A stretch of 64,000 bases of DNA, from the NCBI GenBank assembly GCA_040880525.1, contig JBBDIG010000034.1, positions 56,769-120,768 on the forward strand, read 5' to 3'. Within the stretch, counting starts at the first letter, position 1. Each line of letters begins with the position of its first letter. A model generated the notes under the pieces. It was not told the origin of the DNA, did not search any database, and saw only the letters and a program-made list of their open reading frames with translations. Both the position numbers and the translations under genes were made by a program. Positions 46,624 through 55,870 of this stretch are shown here, piece after piece. The DNA comes from Bacteroidia bacterium (GTDB lineage: Bacteria > Bacteroidota > Bacteroidia > CAILMK01 > JBBDIG01).

Positions 46624-49600
46624 ATGAATAAAATTTACAAGCCACTCCTGTTTTCCCTTTTAATGTTGGTCTCCTCACAGACCAATGCAGTAGACCTTCT
46701 CGGCTCAGAGCTCAGATGGAAAGCACTGGGGAATGCCACCTATGAGATAACTGCCATAATTTATACAGATTGCAACGGAACAACCCTGGGCGATACCATT
46801 GAAATAAAACTTCAGAGCATAGACAGCAACCATGCGTTTGTGGATACTATTGAACTGATAAAGGTATCTTCTAAAGATGTAACCGGCCAATGTACCAGTA
46901 TTCAAACCCGTTGTCAGGCATCCACCTCCACTTTTCCTTATGGCATAGAGAAGAGGATATATGTGGATACTATTGATCTTTCATCTCAGGCAAGTTGTAG
47001 CTTCAGGATCAGTTTCAGCCAATGCTGCCGGGAAGGAATGACATATAATTCGGCTCCCCTCTATACCTATTGCGAAATCAATTCCTGCGATACCTTTATT
47101 AACAGTTCCCCGGTGTTAGAGAATGACGCTGATTTTTTAATTGTAGCAGGCCAATGTTATAGTTATAATTTCAATGGTACTGATGCGGATGGCGATTCTC
47201 TGGTATATTCCCTTGTGTCGTCCTTTCAGGATTCTGCTACCGGTCTTACATTTTTGTCTCCTTACAGATATGATAAACCACTGTATTTCAATGGGTTTCG
47301 CAATACCACCCTGCCATATAACCCCCCGCTGTGCCGTGGCCTGCACCTTTTACCCGAATCAGGTGATCTGATGTTCAGGCCAATGCAAGCGCAAACCACC
47401 TGGTTTGCCGTGGAAGTAACAGAATACCGGGGCGGAACTAAAATTGGGAGCACAAGGCGCGAGTGGCAACAAATCATCACGACTGACTCTAGTTCCAACA
47501 ACGCCCCAATTTACACTGGAAGCACCTCGGCCCGCGTGTGCCAGGGAGATACGCTGAAATTTGATTTTCTTATTAGCGATAGCGACTCAGCCGACACTGT
47601 CAGCGTATCGCATGCCGGTTTAATGCCGGGCGCGTCTATCACGTATACCGGTACAGGCGATTCGGTGTATGGTCATCTCGAATGGATTCCTCAAAACACT
47701 GCACCTGGAAGATACCCAATCACCATTTACGCAAGGGATAATGCGTGTCCGCTCAATAATTTACTATTACGTGAGTTGCGTGTTGAACTGGATTCCATGC
47801 CGTCCATATCCTATTCATCCGGTCCCATCGGTTGTGGAAGGGTAGAGTTTGCAGCCCCGGTTGTTCCAAATATAGATTATGCATGGCAAGTTGATACGCT
47901 TACCTTTTCAGGGACATTTAGTACCTATAAATTTGATTCGGGAGGATGGAAGCCATTTATTCTGGAGGCAGCGTATCAATCATGTTCAACCATTTTTCAG
48001 GATAGCGTTTTTGTTCCTCTATATCAGGAAGTAACGGTGACAGTAGGACCCGATACTGCGGTGTGTTGGAATGATTGGTTCTTTCTTGCACCGACAGTTC
48101 TAACCGGCAACGGTGGCTATAGCTATCTGTGGATGCCTGATTCCATCACTTCAGAAGTTTATCAGGGAAGAATCACCTCAGCCAGAGGTTTTACCTTGCA
48201 TGTTACCGACTCCGTAGGCTGCAAGGGAAGAGATGACCTCATAGTTTTTCTACTGGCGAAGCCAACCATTACACTAAAAACTATTGAAACATGCAGCACT
48301 ACAGATACCCTGGATCTAATGCCGTATGCATCGCCCTCGGGTGGCAACTGGTTTGGGCCCGGGGTGAGCAACAACCAACTGGACCTTTCTCAGGCATCTT
48401 TTGGTGATTGGTTATACTATTCTTATACAGATAGCAATCGGTGCAGCAATATGGATTCGGTTCAGTTAGCCCTTGCGCCCAATCCCGTGGTTTCGGCAGG
48501 TCTGGATATTTCGGTTTGCCAAAATAGCGGTTCGGTGTTGCTGAATGGAAGTCCGGCCAATGGCACATGGAGTGGGACAGGCGTGGTAAATTCCGGTTCG
48601 CAGTCGTATTTCAATCCGGTGCAGGCGGGTGCGGGCAATGCTGAATTGATCTATACGTTCACCGATTCTTTGTCCTGCACGGCTTCCGATACACTTTCTG
48701 CCACCGTGCATCCGGCCCCAGTCGTATCTGTGCAGGCGGATTTTTCGCGCTGCCTCAATGGCGATTCGGTAGTGTTGGCAGGTACTCCAACCGGTGGAAG
48801 CTGGGCCGGAGCGGGAATTTTTTCAGGGATTTTCCTTCCGGAATTTGCAGGAGCAGGAAATCACCAGCTTATATATTCGGTTACAGATACAAATAGCTGC
48901 ACGGCCAGGGATACTGTCCAGGCCACGGTGCGGGCGTTGCCGCAGGTAAATGCCGGAAATGACATTAATGCATGCAAGAGCGGCTGGCCTGTGCAATTGA
49001 AAGCTTCGCCCACAGGAGGATCATGGTTAAGCCCTTATGTAGTGGCAGGCAGCTTTTACCCCGCCCTTTCTGGCTTAGGGAATTTTGCACTGACCTACCG
49101 GTTTACGGATGGTTCCGGCTGCACAAATACTGACAGTCTGCTGGCCACTGTACACGATTTGCCGCAGGTGTTCGCCTTAGCTGATACCGCAGTTTGTATT
49201 CACGAATCCCCGATCAATCTTGCCGGGCAACCTTTAGGCGGAACCTGGTCAGGGCCGGGCGTTGTCAACAATAGCTTTACACCGGCATTGGCTGGCGAAG
49301 GCAAGCATAAGGTGATTTATAACTACGCAGCGCAATGTGCCAACAGCGATACCTCAGAAATTGAGGTGCTTCCACGCCCACGGCTGACGGCCTCTTTTAA
49401 CCCGCTTTCCACTTTCCAAATTCAATTCACACTGGTTTCGCCCGATTCACTGATTGATTTTTACTGGGATTTTGATGACGGGAATAATGCATCACAGCGA
49501 AATCCTGTGCATACATATCCTGCGGTAATTGGGAATTACAGCGTTATAGTCCGCAGCACCGGAAATAATAGTTGCTGGAATGCCGATACGCTGCAAGTAA

Positions 49601-49875
49601 ACATTGACAATAGCGCCATTAAAGAAATACCCTGGCTGGTGGATGTAAAAATATACCCCAACCCGGTAACCAGCAAACTGACCATTGTCCCGCAAAATGG
49701 GCTAAGATTGCACAAGGCTGTGCTCCAAAATACATTGGGAGAAGAAGTGCTGATAATGAAAGCTGCCGGAAACAATTTTGAAGGCAACGTCTCAGGATTG
49801 GCAGGGGGAGTTTATTTCCTTCAGTTATTCAATGTAGAAAATGAAAGGGCCGTAGTGCGCGTAGTGGTGCAATAA
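46624..49875 (+). CDS. Large T9SS-exported repeat protein, adhesin-like
   Basis: A 1083-residue secreted protein from the ATG at 46624, which gives a good signal peptide (LLFSLLMLVSSQTNA). The frame is open from 46486 but lacks any signal there. The N-terminal half is beta-rich and Cys-containing. At least four repeats of about 80 residues lie at roughly residues 620-920, each with a GTWSGxGVV-type Gly/Trp core and a YxFTDxxxC end. A PKD-like domain follows (WDFDDGNN...NPVHTY), and a type A T9SS sorting tail closes the protein (IYPNPVTSKLTI ... LAGGVYFLQLFN). Expected location is the cell surface or medium, with a role in adhesion or matrix, as inferred from architecture. Confidence 0.85.
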   Translation: MNKIYKPLLFSLLMLVSSQTNAVDLLGSELRWKALGNATYEITAIIYTDCNGTTLGDTIEIKLQSIDSNHAFVDTIELIKVSSKDVTGQCTSIQTRCQASTSTFPYGIEKRIYVDTIDLSSQASCSFRISFSQCCREGMTYNSAPLYTYCEINSCDTFINSSPVLENDADFLIVAGQCYSYNFNGTDADGDSLVYSLVSSFQDSATGLTFLSPYRYDKPLYFNGFRNTTLPYNPPLCRGLHLLPESGDLMFRPMQAQTTWFAVEVTEYRGGTKIGSTRREWQQIITTDSSSNNAPIYTGSTSARVCQGDTLKFDFLISDSDSADTVSVSHAGLMPGASITYTGTGDSVYGHLEWIPQNTAPGRYPITIYARDNACPLNNLLLRELRVELDSMPSISYSSGPIGCGRVEFAAPVVPNIDYAWQVDTLTFSGTFSTYKFDSGGWKPFILEAAYQSCSTIFQDSVFVPLYQEVTVTVGPDTAVCWNDWFFLAPTVLTGNGGYSYLWMPDSITSEVYQGRITSARGFTLHVTDSVGCKGRDDLIVFLLAKPTITLKTIETCSTTDTLDLMPYASPSGGNWFGPGVSNNQLDLSQASFGDWLYYSYTDSNRCSNMDSVQLALAPNPVVSAGLDISVCQNSGSVLLNGSPANGTWSGTGVVNSGSQSYFNPVQAGAGNAELIYTFTDSLSCTASDTLSATVHPAPVVSVQADFSRCLNGDSVVLAGTPTGGSWAGAGIFSGIFLPEFAGAGNHQLIYSVTDTNSCTARDTVQATVRALPQVNAGNDINACKSGWPVQLKASPTGGSWLSPYVVAGSFYPALSGLGNFALTYRFTDGSGCTNTDSLLATVHDLPQVFALADTAVCIHESPINLAGQPLGGTWSGPGVVNNSFTPALAGEGKHKVIYNYAAQCANSDTSEIEVLPRPRLTASFNPLSTFQIQFTLVSPDSLIDFYWDFDDGNNASQRNPVHTYPAVIGNYSVIVRSTGNNSCWNADTLQVNIDNSAIKEIPWLVDVKIYPNPVTSKLTIVPQNGLRLHKAVLQNTLGEEVLIMKAAGNNFEGNVSGLAGGVYFLQLFNVENERAVVRVVVQ

Positions 49876-50185
49876 GGGAATTTAGTGCTTTGACAGCAAG
49901 TTTAGTTATGAACTGGGAATTTCATTAGTTTAAAAAGATAAGAATATCATTGGTCAGCCCCATTCAGGAAAATTAATGGCCTTTGTGAAAAATATTGGAT
50001 GGAAAAATTAAATAAATTCGGGCTTTTCCTATACTAAATTATTTGTATTGCATTGTATAATTCTGTGGAGGATTATTAAAGCTGGCTGCCGGTTAATTTT
50101 AATATAAACAAGTGTAGTCCTATGAGCAGGTTCTATAAATTTCTAAATCAAACCAAGCCGCCTTATTTTGTAACTGGTCAGTGGT
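49876..50185. other. Gene-free AT-rich interval
   Basis: Just over 300 bases between the stop of the T9SS protein and the convergent VOC gene. I see no gene or clear terminator. Open frames starting at 50122 and 50181 are opposite-strand shadows of the VOC gene. Confidence 0.5.
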
Positions 50186-50677
50186 TTATTCACCGAGCTC
50201 CTTCAGCAAATCTTCCAAATCAAGCGGCCTGGTGTACATTTCTATTGATCCATCAGCTTTGGTTGGCCAGCGTTCTTTGGGCCGGTCCCAATACAGTTCT
50301 ACTCCGTTGCCATCAGGGTCGTCAAGGTACAATGCTTCTGACACACCGTGGTCGCTGGCTCCGGTAAAGGGGTAATCCGCGCTGCGTACGCGGTTGTAGA
50401 TAATTGCCAGATCTTTTCTTGTGGGGTAAACGATTGCCGTATGGAACAGGCCAACATTCCGTATGGGAGCAGGTGGCGCGCCTTTGCTGTGCCATGTGTT
50501 CAGCCCTATGTGGTGATGGTATCCACCGGCAGAAACAAATACTGCCTGATCTCCATACTTCATGGTTATTTCAAAACCCAATAAATCGTGATAAAACGCT
50601 AATGAACGTTCAAGATCAGAAACCTTGAGATGCACATGCCCGATGCGTGTTTGTGCCGGTATATAATAGGGATCCAT
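50186..50677 (-). CDS. VOC-family (glyoxalase/dioxygenase-type) protein
   Basis: A 163-residue single-module vicinal-oxygen-chelate protein. The first beta-alpha-beta unit begins IGHVHLKVSDLERSLAFYHDLLGF, with a metal His in HVHL; the second module carries HHIGLNTW, LFHTAIV and a terminal Glu in DPDGNGVELYWDRP. This pattern fits extradiol catechol dioxygenase-like members. The substrate is unknown. Located 28 bases downstream of the FMN reductase on the same strand, so co-transcription is likely. Confidence 0.88.
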   Translation of the reverse strand: MDPYYIPAQTRIGHVHLKVSDLERSLAFYHDLLGFEITMKYGDQAVFVSAGGYHHHIGLNTWHSKGAPPAPIRNVGLFHTAIVYPTRKDLAIIYNRVRSADYPFTGASDHGVSEALYLDDPDGNGVELYWDRPKERWPTKADGSIEMYTRPLDLEDLLKELGE

Positions 50678-50705
50678 AATAAATATGTTTTAAAAGTTAC
50701 CCGTT

Positions 50706-51368
50706 TTATTCAACCCTGTCTGTAGCGGGGTCAGGCTGCTCGCCTAAAAACTCAACCCATGCTTTTTTCATACATGGATAATGCTTTGCCGCTTCAACAA
50801 GGTCCATAAATGCCTCCAGGTTTTGCTGAAAGCGAGCTGCCAGGGTTTCGTCTGCAATTTCTCCCTGGGGCGTGAATGCTTTATGGGCTATTGCCAATGA
50901 AAACATCTTAGGATAAACGCGTGTGCCCAGATGCTCAAGTGGTATTCTGAGCGACCATAGCCCTTTGTTTCCGCCTGCCATTGAAGGGGAAGCCGACATA
51001 AGCAAGGCATGGCGCTCATTAAATGGCTGCGGACGAAACCTTGACACCCAATCAATCACATTTTTAATTAAGCCGGGCATTGAACCATTATATTCAGGAG
51101 AAGAAATAATTAAGGCATCATTTGCTAAAATTCGTTTTTTTAATTCCTCTGCCCCTGCCGGATGAAAATTATCTTTTTCCATATCCTGATTGAACGATGG
51201 ACAATCAAATTCAGCCATATTTGCGAAATCCACTACACCGCCATTTTTTTCGATGACTGATGCCGCCAATTTAGCCAGTTGCGTATTGAGCGAATCATTT
51301 CTGAGAGAAGCTGAAAAGACAAGAAACCTTACCGTCTCGTGCTTATTATCTTTTTCTTCTATTTTCAT
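50706..51368 (-). CDS. NADPH-dependent FMN reductase family protein
   Basis: A 220-residue flavodoxin-like reductase. The FMN phosphate loop is FSASLRNDSLNTQLA near residue 18, and SSPEYNGSMPGLIKNVIDWVSR near residue 94 is the family hallmark. Such enzymes reduce FMN, quinones, chromate or azo dyes. It precedes a VOC-family protein in the same orientation, suggesting a small redox or aromatic-compound unit, but that is inference. Confidence 0.9.
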   Translation of the reverse strand: MKIEEKDNKHETVRFLVFSASLRNDSLNTQLAKLAASVIEKNGGVVDFANMAEFDCPSFNQDMEKDNFHPAGAEELKKRILANDALIISSPEYNGSMPGLIKNVIDWVSRFRPQPFNERHALLMSASPSMAGGNKGLWSLRIPLEHLGTRVYPKMFSLAIAHKAFTPQGEIADETLAARFQQNLEAFMDLVEAAKHYPCMKKAWVEFLGEQPDPATDRVE

Positions 51369-51429
51369 ATTTCCGGAATTGTTTTTCTAAGTTATTTGGT
51401 ATTACCACGAATTTAATGAGAGCGGTTAG

Positions 51430-51500
51430 ACGCCAGGGCACCAACGCCCCCCTTCACCTCTGAAAGAGTCAGGAGTCCTTCGGACCCTCAATGGGGGATT
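51430..51500. repeat. GC-rich hairpin element between two genes
   Basis: A short GC-rich patch in AT-rich surroundings with nested inverted repeats: GGGC/GCCC near 51437-51450, GTCC-TTC-GGAC near 51477-51486, and CCCCC/GGGGG arms near 51449 and 51493. It resembles the C-run/G-run intergenic repeats common in Bacteroidota. It could also terminate transcription from the TRIC-type gene upstream on the minus strand. Confidence 0.35.
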
Positions 51501-51502
51501 AA

Positions 51503-52135
51503 TTATTCAGTATTAAGAGATTTTAATTTTGGTAGTTGAAGATGGAATTTAACCGCTAAAATCCTGATCAAAATAACTGTTGCTGCTGCTATAAGTTCGT
51601 GATAAGGGATTAATACTTTGAACTGATAGCAAATGAAATACACAATGCCGCCCAGGATGCAGGCAATGGCATATAGGTCTTTTCTGAAAAGCAGCGGTAC
51701 TTCGTTAATAATAATATCACGGAATACGCCACCTATTGCTCCTGTAATAGTGCCCATTATTATACATACCCACATCGGCAGGCCGGCTTCTAAACTTTTA
51801 CTTATTCCGGTTACCGTAAACAAGCCCAGTCCTATGGCATCGAACAGAAACAGCGTATGCCCCCACTTAATGAGTTTTGTCCTTAAAATAATTATTGCCA
51901 GCAAGGCCACGCCCGTGGTAAGTAAATAGCGGGAATCTTCCATCCAAAAAGGAATTACATCCAGCAAAAGGTCTCTTGTTGTTCCGCCACCGATGGCCGT
52001 TACCAATCCTATCACATACGCCCCGAACCAATCAATATTTTTTCCTGATGCCAGCCTGATGCCGCTGATTGCAAAAGCAAAAGTGCCGGCAAGGTCCAGG
52101 ATCATTGTGTAGTTTGACTGAAAAAGGATTGACAT
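51503..52135 (-). CDS. TRIC-type/YicG family membrane protein
   Basis: A 210-residue membrane protein of the former UPF0126 group with seven helices in two repeated halves. Each half carries a glycine-rich signature: GAYVIGLVTAIGGGTTRDLL near residue 38 and IMGTITGAIGGVFRDII near 123. Related proteins are trimeric cation channels, and E. coli YicG is linked to glycine uptake. The ATG at 52135 removes a 15-residue extension with no family match. Confidence 0.88.
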   Translation of the reverse strand: MSILFQSNYTMILDLAGTFAFAISGIRLASGKNIDWFGAYVIGLVTAIGGGTTRDLLLDVIPFWMEDSRYLLTTGVALLAIIILRTKLIKWGHTLFLFDAIGLGLFTVTGISKSLEAGLPMWVCIIMGTITGAIGGVFRDIIINEVPLLFRKDLYAIACILGGIVYFICYQFKVLIPYHELIAAATVILIRILAVKFHLQLPKLKSLNTE

Positions 52136-52269
52136 GGTGGGTAAAATACGGACGTCTTGTGTGCTTGGAAAAACCTTCACAAAACTGCAACAAACCTGAA
52201 AATCTGTTTGCGCAGGGGCGAGCTGTAAGGCTGAGGCCGGGGAAAATAATATGATACGGAAGGTTGGAT

Positions 52270-52626
52270 TTAATCCAGGTCGTGGAACATGCCGCCCTGC
52301 ACCAGGGCCGATCGCAGTGTCTCGTGATGCTTCCGTCTCATCCGCTCCATCTGCGTTTCCATCTCCTTCATTTGCTGTTGCATTTCCAGCATCCGTTCCC
52401 GCATGTGGAAGATCACATCTATGCCGGGCAGGTTCACACCTATGTCCTGGTTCAGTCGCCTTACCCGCCTCACAAGCACTACCTGCTCTTCACTGAACTT
52501 CGGCTCCGGATGGCGCTCTGCACAGGCAATGATGTCCTGCTCCAGGAGTTCCTCCACAGTTTCGCGCTCCAGGCCGCAGAATTCAGCTATTTCGGCTATT
52601 GTCATCAGATTTTTCTGTTGCTCCAT
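52270..52626 (-). CDS. cbpM: Chaperone modulator CbpM
   Basis: A 118-residue MerR-like helical protein. The N-terminal helix-turn-helix (MTIAEIAEFCGLERETVEELL) and middle VVLVRRVRRLNQDIGVNLPGIDVI match CbpM, which binds and inhibits the J-domain of CbpA. A coiled coil rich in Met and Glu follows (about residues 75-105). It lies 20 bases downstream of the CbpA-type gene, the usual arrangement. Confidence 0.88.
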   Translation of the reverse strand: MEQQKNLMTIAEIAEFCGLERETVEELLEQDIIACAERHPEPKFSEEQVVLVRRVRRLNQDIGVNLPGIDVIFHMRERMLEMQQQMKEMETQMERMRRKHHETLRSALVQGGMFHDLD

Positions 52627-52646
52627 AATAATCCGGTTTTCTGAAA

Positions 52647-53597
52647 TTATGAATGATTTCTCAGTACCTCTAATTCACGGAATAATTCCTTTTCCTTGTC
52701 AGTCAGGTTCTGCGGCACCTCCACATATACTTTCAAGTGCAGGTCGCCCCGCACGCCAGTTTTGCCATAAATCGGGAATCCTTTGCCACGGATGCGCAAC
52801 GTACTTCCGTTTCGCGTTCCTTCCGGAATTGTGATATTAAGCACACCATCGGGCAATTCCACGCTCACCTTTCCGCCCAGCACCGCTTTATACAAAACAA
52901 CCGGCTGCTCCACGATAAGCGTATCGCCTTCGCGCTGATACCGTGTGTGTGGCAGCACCCGGACAGTGATATACAGATCGCCAGGTTCACCACCCTGTAC
53001 TCCGGGGCTTCCTTTGCCCTTCAGCCGCAGCTTCTGGCCGTCAGCCACACCCGGCTTCACGTTGATCCGCAGCTTCTGCTTATTCAGTTCAAGCAGCCGC
53101 GATGTTCCATGAAACGCCTCTTCCAATGTTATATCCATTTGCGCCTGGTAGTCTTGTCCTTTAAATGCACGCTGGCGTCCGCTCCTTCCACCACGCCTGA
53201 AGCCACCGCCACCAAAAATATTCTCAAAGAAGTCAGAAAAACCTGCCCCGCCACCAAAGAGATCCTCTGCATCTCCCTCATACCGGTACTGCGTTCTTCC
53301 CCCTCCGCGCTGTCCCTGGTTGGCATACTTGCTCCAGTCGAATCCTCCGTCTCCGGCTCCTGCCGTTTCGTAGCGCTTCCAGTCGGCTCCCAGTTCATCA
53401 TATTTCCTTCGTTTCTCTGGATCGCTCAACACCTCATTAGCTTCGCTGATCTCTTTAAACTTATCTTCCGCCTGCTTGTCATTGGGGTTTACATCCGGGT
53501 GATGCTTCCGCGCCAGCTTCCGGTAAGCTTTCTTTATCTCGTCCTGTGTAGCGGTCTTGCTTACACCCAGGCTATTGTAGTAGTCTTTAAAATCCAC
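52647..53597 (-). CDS. cbpA: DnaJ-like co-chaperone CbpA
   Basis: A 316-residue class II J-domain protein. J domain at residues 4-70 with the HPD motif in [11 protein letters not shown], a Gly/Phe-rich linker with many GG, GF and RGG steps (about 90-145), and the substrate-binding C-terminal domains (about 148-305; [12 protein letters not shown] and GDLYITVRV). The cysteine-rich zinc domain of true DnaJ is absent, as in CbpA. Its partner CbpM follows. It would stimulate DnaK. Confidence 0.93.
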   Translation of the reverse strand: MDFKDYYNSLGVSKTATQDEIKKAYRKLARKHHPDVNPNDKQAEDKFKEISEANEVLSDPEKRRKYDELGADWKRYETAGAGDGGFDWSKYANQGQRGGGRTQYRYEGDAEDLFGGGAGFSDFFENIFGGGGFRRGGRSGRQRAFKGQDYQAQMDITLEEAFHGTSRLLELNKQKLRINVKPGVADGQKLRLKGKGSPGVQGGEPGDLYITVRVLPHTRYQREGDTLIVEQPVVLYKAVLGGKVSVELPDGVLNITIPEGTRNGSTLRIRGKGFPIYGKTGVRGDLHLKVYVEVPQNLTDKEKELFRELEVLRNHS

Positions 53598-53731
53598 GAT
53601 TCCTCTTTAACTGTTAATTACGCCTGCAAAATTGATGATTTATAAATACAAGAATTTTAAAACGACAAAGGGTAACAAAGTTTTATTTTTTGATTAAACT
53701 GGAATTTTAATGAAAAAAATTTGCCGTTGAT

Positions 53732-53817
53732 GGGAACGCGGATTTAACTGATCTAACTAATATTGACGGACTTTTTTTATCTGTGTAAACCCGCTCAATC
53801 CGTCAGATCCCTGTTCC
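53732..53817. repeat. 86-bp imperfect inverted repeat
   Basis: The arms GGGAACGCGGAT... (53732 onward) and ...ATCCCTGTTCC (to 53817) pair imperfectly around a T-run at 53772-53778. The wording of the arms (ATCCG, CGCGG and GTTCC steps) is like a dispersed intergenic repeat found in many environmental genomes. It lies directly upstream of hemE. Confidence 0.5.
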
Positions 53818-53859
53818 TATTAATTCCTTTTCTTCCAAGAATTTCTTTAAATATCCCCA

Positions 53860-54891
53860 ATGAATAATATAACGAACGATAATTTCCTGCGTGCCTGCAG
53901 GCGTGAATCCACTGATCATATCCCCGTCTGGTTTATGCGGCAGGCTGGCCGCTACCAGACTGAATACCGGGAGATCCGGAAAAAGCATGGATTTATGGAG
54001 GTAGTACACACTCCGGAGCTTTGTGCCGAAGTTACCCTGCTTCCGGTGCAACAAATGGAGGTGGATGCCGCGATCCTTTTTTCTGACATTGCCACGCCAT
54101 TTGCTGCTTTTGGTGTGCCCTTCGAGATCAGGGAAAATCACGGACCGCATATCGCAAACCCGGTTCGCAATCCTGCACAGATAGCGTCTTTGCGAAATTT
54201 TGATCCGGCTCAGGAACTGGCATACGTGGGAGAATCAATTGAACTGCTGAAGAAGCACCTGACAATTCCCCTGATCGGCTTTTGCGGAGCACCGTTCACT
54301 CTGGCAAGCTACATGGTGGAAGGAGGTGGCAGCAAAAATTATATCCATACAAAAACGCTGATGTTCTCGCAGCCAAAGCTTTGGCACCAGCTTATGGAAA
54401 AGCTTGTGAAAATGCTGACGCACTACCTCACCTACCAGGCAGAATCAGGAGCCGATGCACTGCAGATTTTCGATAGCTGGGTGGGTAATCTAAGCCGCGA
54501 AGATTATGAGGAATTTGTGTTTCCTCACATGCAACAGCTCTTTGACGGGCTGAAGCCGTTGTCTCAGCCCATCATTCATTTTGGGGTTGGCACCGGGCAT
54601 ATTCTTGACCTGATGAAAAAAGCAGGCGGAGACGTGATCGGATTGGACTGGAAAATGAACGTAAAGCAGGAGTGGCAACGGCTCGGCCATGATGTTGCCG
54701 TGCAGGGAAACCTGGATCCGGGAATTTTGCTGGGTCCCTGGGAACGGATCGCGCAACGTGCCAAAGCTATTCTTGCTCAGGCAGACAGGCCCGGATTTAT
54801 TTTCAACCTCGGTCATGGCATTCTGCCTCCAACCCCGCCTGAGAATCTCAGGCGCCTGGTAGATCTCGTTCATGCCCACCCGGTATCCTGA
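53860..54891 (+). CDS. hemE: Uroporphyrinogen decarboxylase
   Basis: A 343-residue enzyme that converts uroporphyrinogen III to coproporphyrinogen III in haem synthesis. Signatures: the N-terminal arginine pair in WFMRQAGRYQ, AAILFSDI, GFCGAPFTLASYM and the C-terminal FNLGHGILPPTPPENL. The stop codon overlaps the perfect palindrome TGATCCGGATCA (54889-54900). Opens the hemEHY cluster, with hemH 76 bases downstream. Confidence 0.96.
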   Translation: MNNITNDNFLRACRRESTDHIPVWFMRQAGRYQTEYREIRKKHGFMEVVHTPELCAEVTLLPVQQMEVDAAILFSDIATPFAAFGVPFEIRENHGPHIANPVRNPAQIASLRNFDPAQELAYVGESIELLKKHLTIPLIGFCGAPFTLASYMVEGGGSKNYIHTKTLMFSQPKLWHQLMEKLVKMLTHYLTYQAESGADALQIFDSWVGNLSREDYEEFVFPHMQQLFDGLKPLSQPIIHFGVGTGHILDLMKKAGGDVIGLDWKMNVKQEWQRLGHDVAVQGNLDPGILLGPWERIAQRAKAILAQADRPGFIFNLGHGILPPTPPENLRRLVDLVHAHPVS

Positions 54892-54967
54892 TCCGGATCA
54901 AACCTTTTCCTGTTCATTAAGCTTAATCAAAAAAGCCTGCACTGAAAAGTAAAAGGCACAATTAGAT

Positions 54968-55870
54968 ATGGATAAATACGGCATTCTGTTAATGGCTTAT
55001 GGCAGCCCCGGCAATATGGAAGAAATAGAGCCTTACTATATTGACATCCGCAGGGGAAGGCGGCCAACAAGAGAAGCGCTCCAAGAGTTGCAGGACCGGT
55101 ACCTTGAAATCGGTGGCACCTCGCCCTTGCTGGAAATTACAAATCAGCAGGCTGAAAGCTTACAGAATTTATTGGGGGCGAACTTTAAAGTATATGTGGG
55201 AATGCGGCACTGGACGCCCTGGATACATGAGGCAGTGCAGCAAATGGCCCACGATGGCATCAGGAAAGCCGTTGGCATTGTAATGTCGCCCCATTATTCC
55301 TCTATGAGCATAGAGCGGTACAAGGGAAAGGTCCGGGATGCTTTATATGAGACCAAAGGTGCTCCCGATTTTCTCTATATTGATGAATATCACAACCACC
55401 CGCTCTTTATACAGGCGCTGACGCAGAAAATTGAAGAAGCCCGCCAGGACTTATCTCCCGGCAATTTTACCTGCATTTTTACGGCACACAGCCTGCCGGA
55501 ACGAATCCTGGACAAAGGCGATCCTTATGCTGACCAACTCATGGAAACCTCACGAATCCTTGCTGAAAAGGCCGGATTGGAAAAGTGGGAATTTGCTTAC
55601 CAGAGCGCTGGCCGTACGGAGGAAAAATGGCTCGGCCCGGATTTAACTGAAATGATAAAACGGCTGCACGACCAGGGAGAAAATCAAATATTAATATGCC
55701 CTATCGGATTTATTATTGATCACCTTGAAGTGCTTTATGATATTGATATCGAAGCGCAGCAACTGTGTCAGGAATTGGGAATGAAGCAGGTACGCACAAC
55801 CTCGCTGAATAGTGATCCGCTCCTTATCAAGGCTTTTGCACAAATTATAACCGAAAAAATCAATGGCTGA
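54968..55870 (+). CDS. hemH: Ferrochelatase of the Gram-positive (coproporphyrin) type
   Basis: A 300-residue ferrochelatase that inserts iron into a porphyrin. Catalytic H174 (TAHSLPERI) and E254 (DHLEVLYD) correspond to H183 and E264 of Bacillus subtilis HemH. Near the N-terminus it has MAYGSP with Y11, the counterpart of B. subtilis Tyr13. Protoporphyrin-type ferrochelatases usually read VNLGTP or similar at this point. Other segments (EEIEPYYIDIRRGRRPT, LQDRYLEIGGTSPL) also follow the Bacillus pattern. Length is short, as in Firmicutes. Its end overlaps hemY by 8 bases. The true substrate is therefore more likely coproporphyrin III; this is an inference from signature residues. Confidence 0.92.
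   Translation: MDKYGILLMAYGSPGNMEEIEPYYIDIRRGRRPTREALQELQDRYLEIGGTSPLLEITNQQAESLQNLLGANFKVYVGMRHWTPWIHEAVQQMAHDGIRKAVGIVMSPHYSSMSIERYKGKVRDALYETKGAPDFLYIDEYHNHPLFIQALTQKIEEARQDLSPGNFTCIFTAHSLPERILDKGDPYADQLMETSRILAEKAGLEKWEFAYQSAGRTEEKWLGPDLTEMIKRLHDQGENQILICPIGFIIDHLEVLYDIDIEAQQLCQELGMKQVRTTSLNSDPLLIKAFAQIITEKING

Noticed and set aside
53860..54150. Minus-strand open frame opposite the hemE start
   Set aside because: Antisense shadow of hemE, whose protein is unmistakable.
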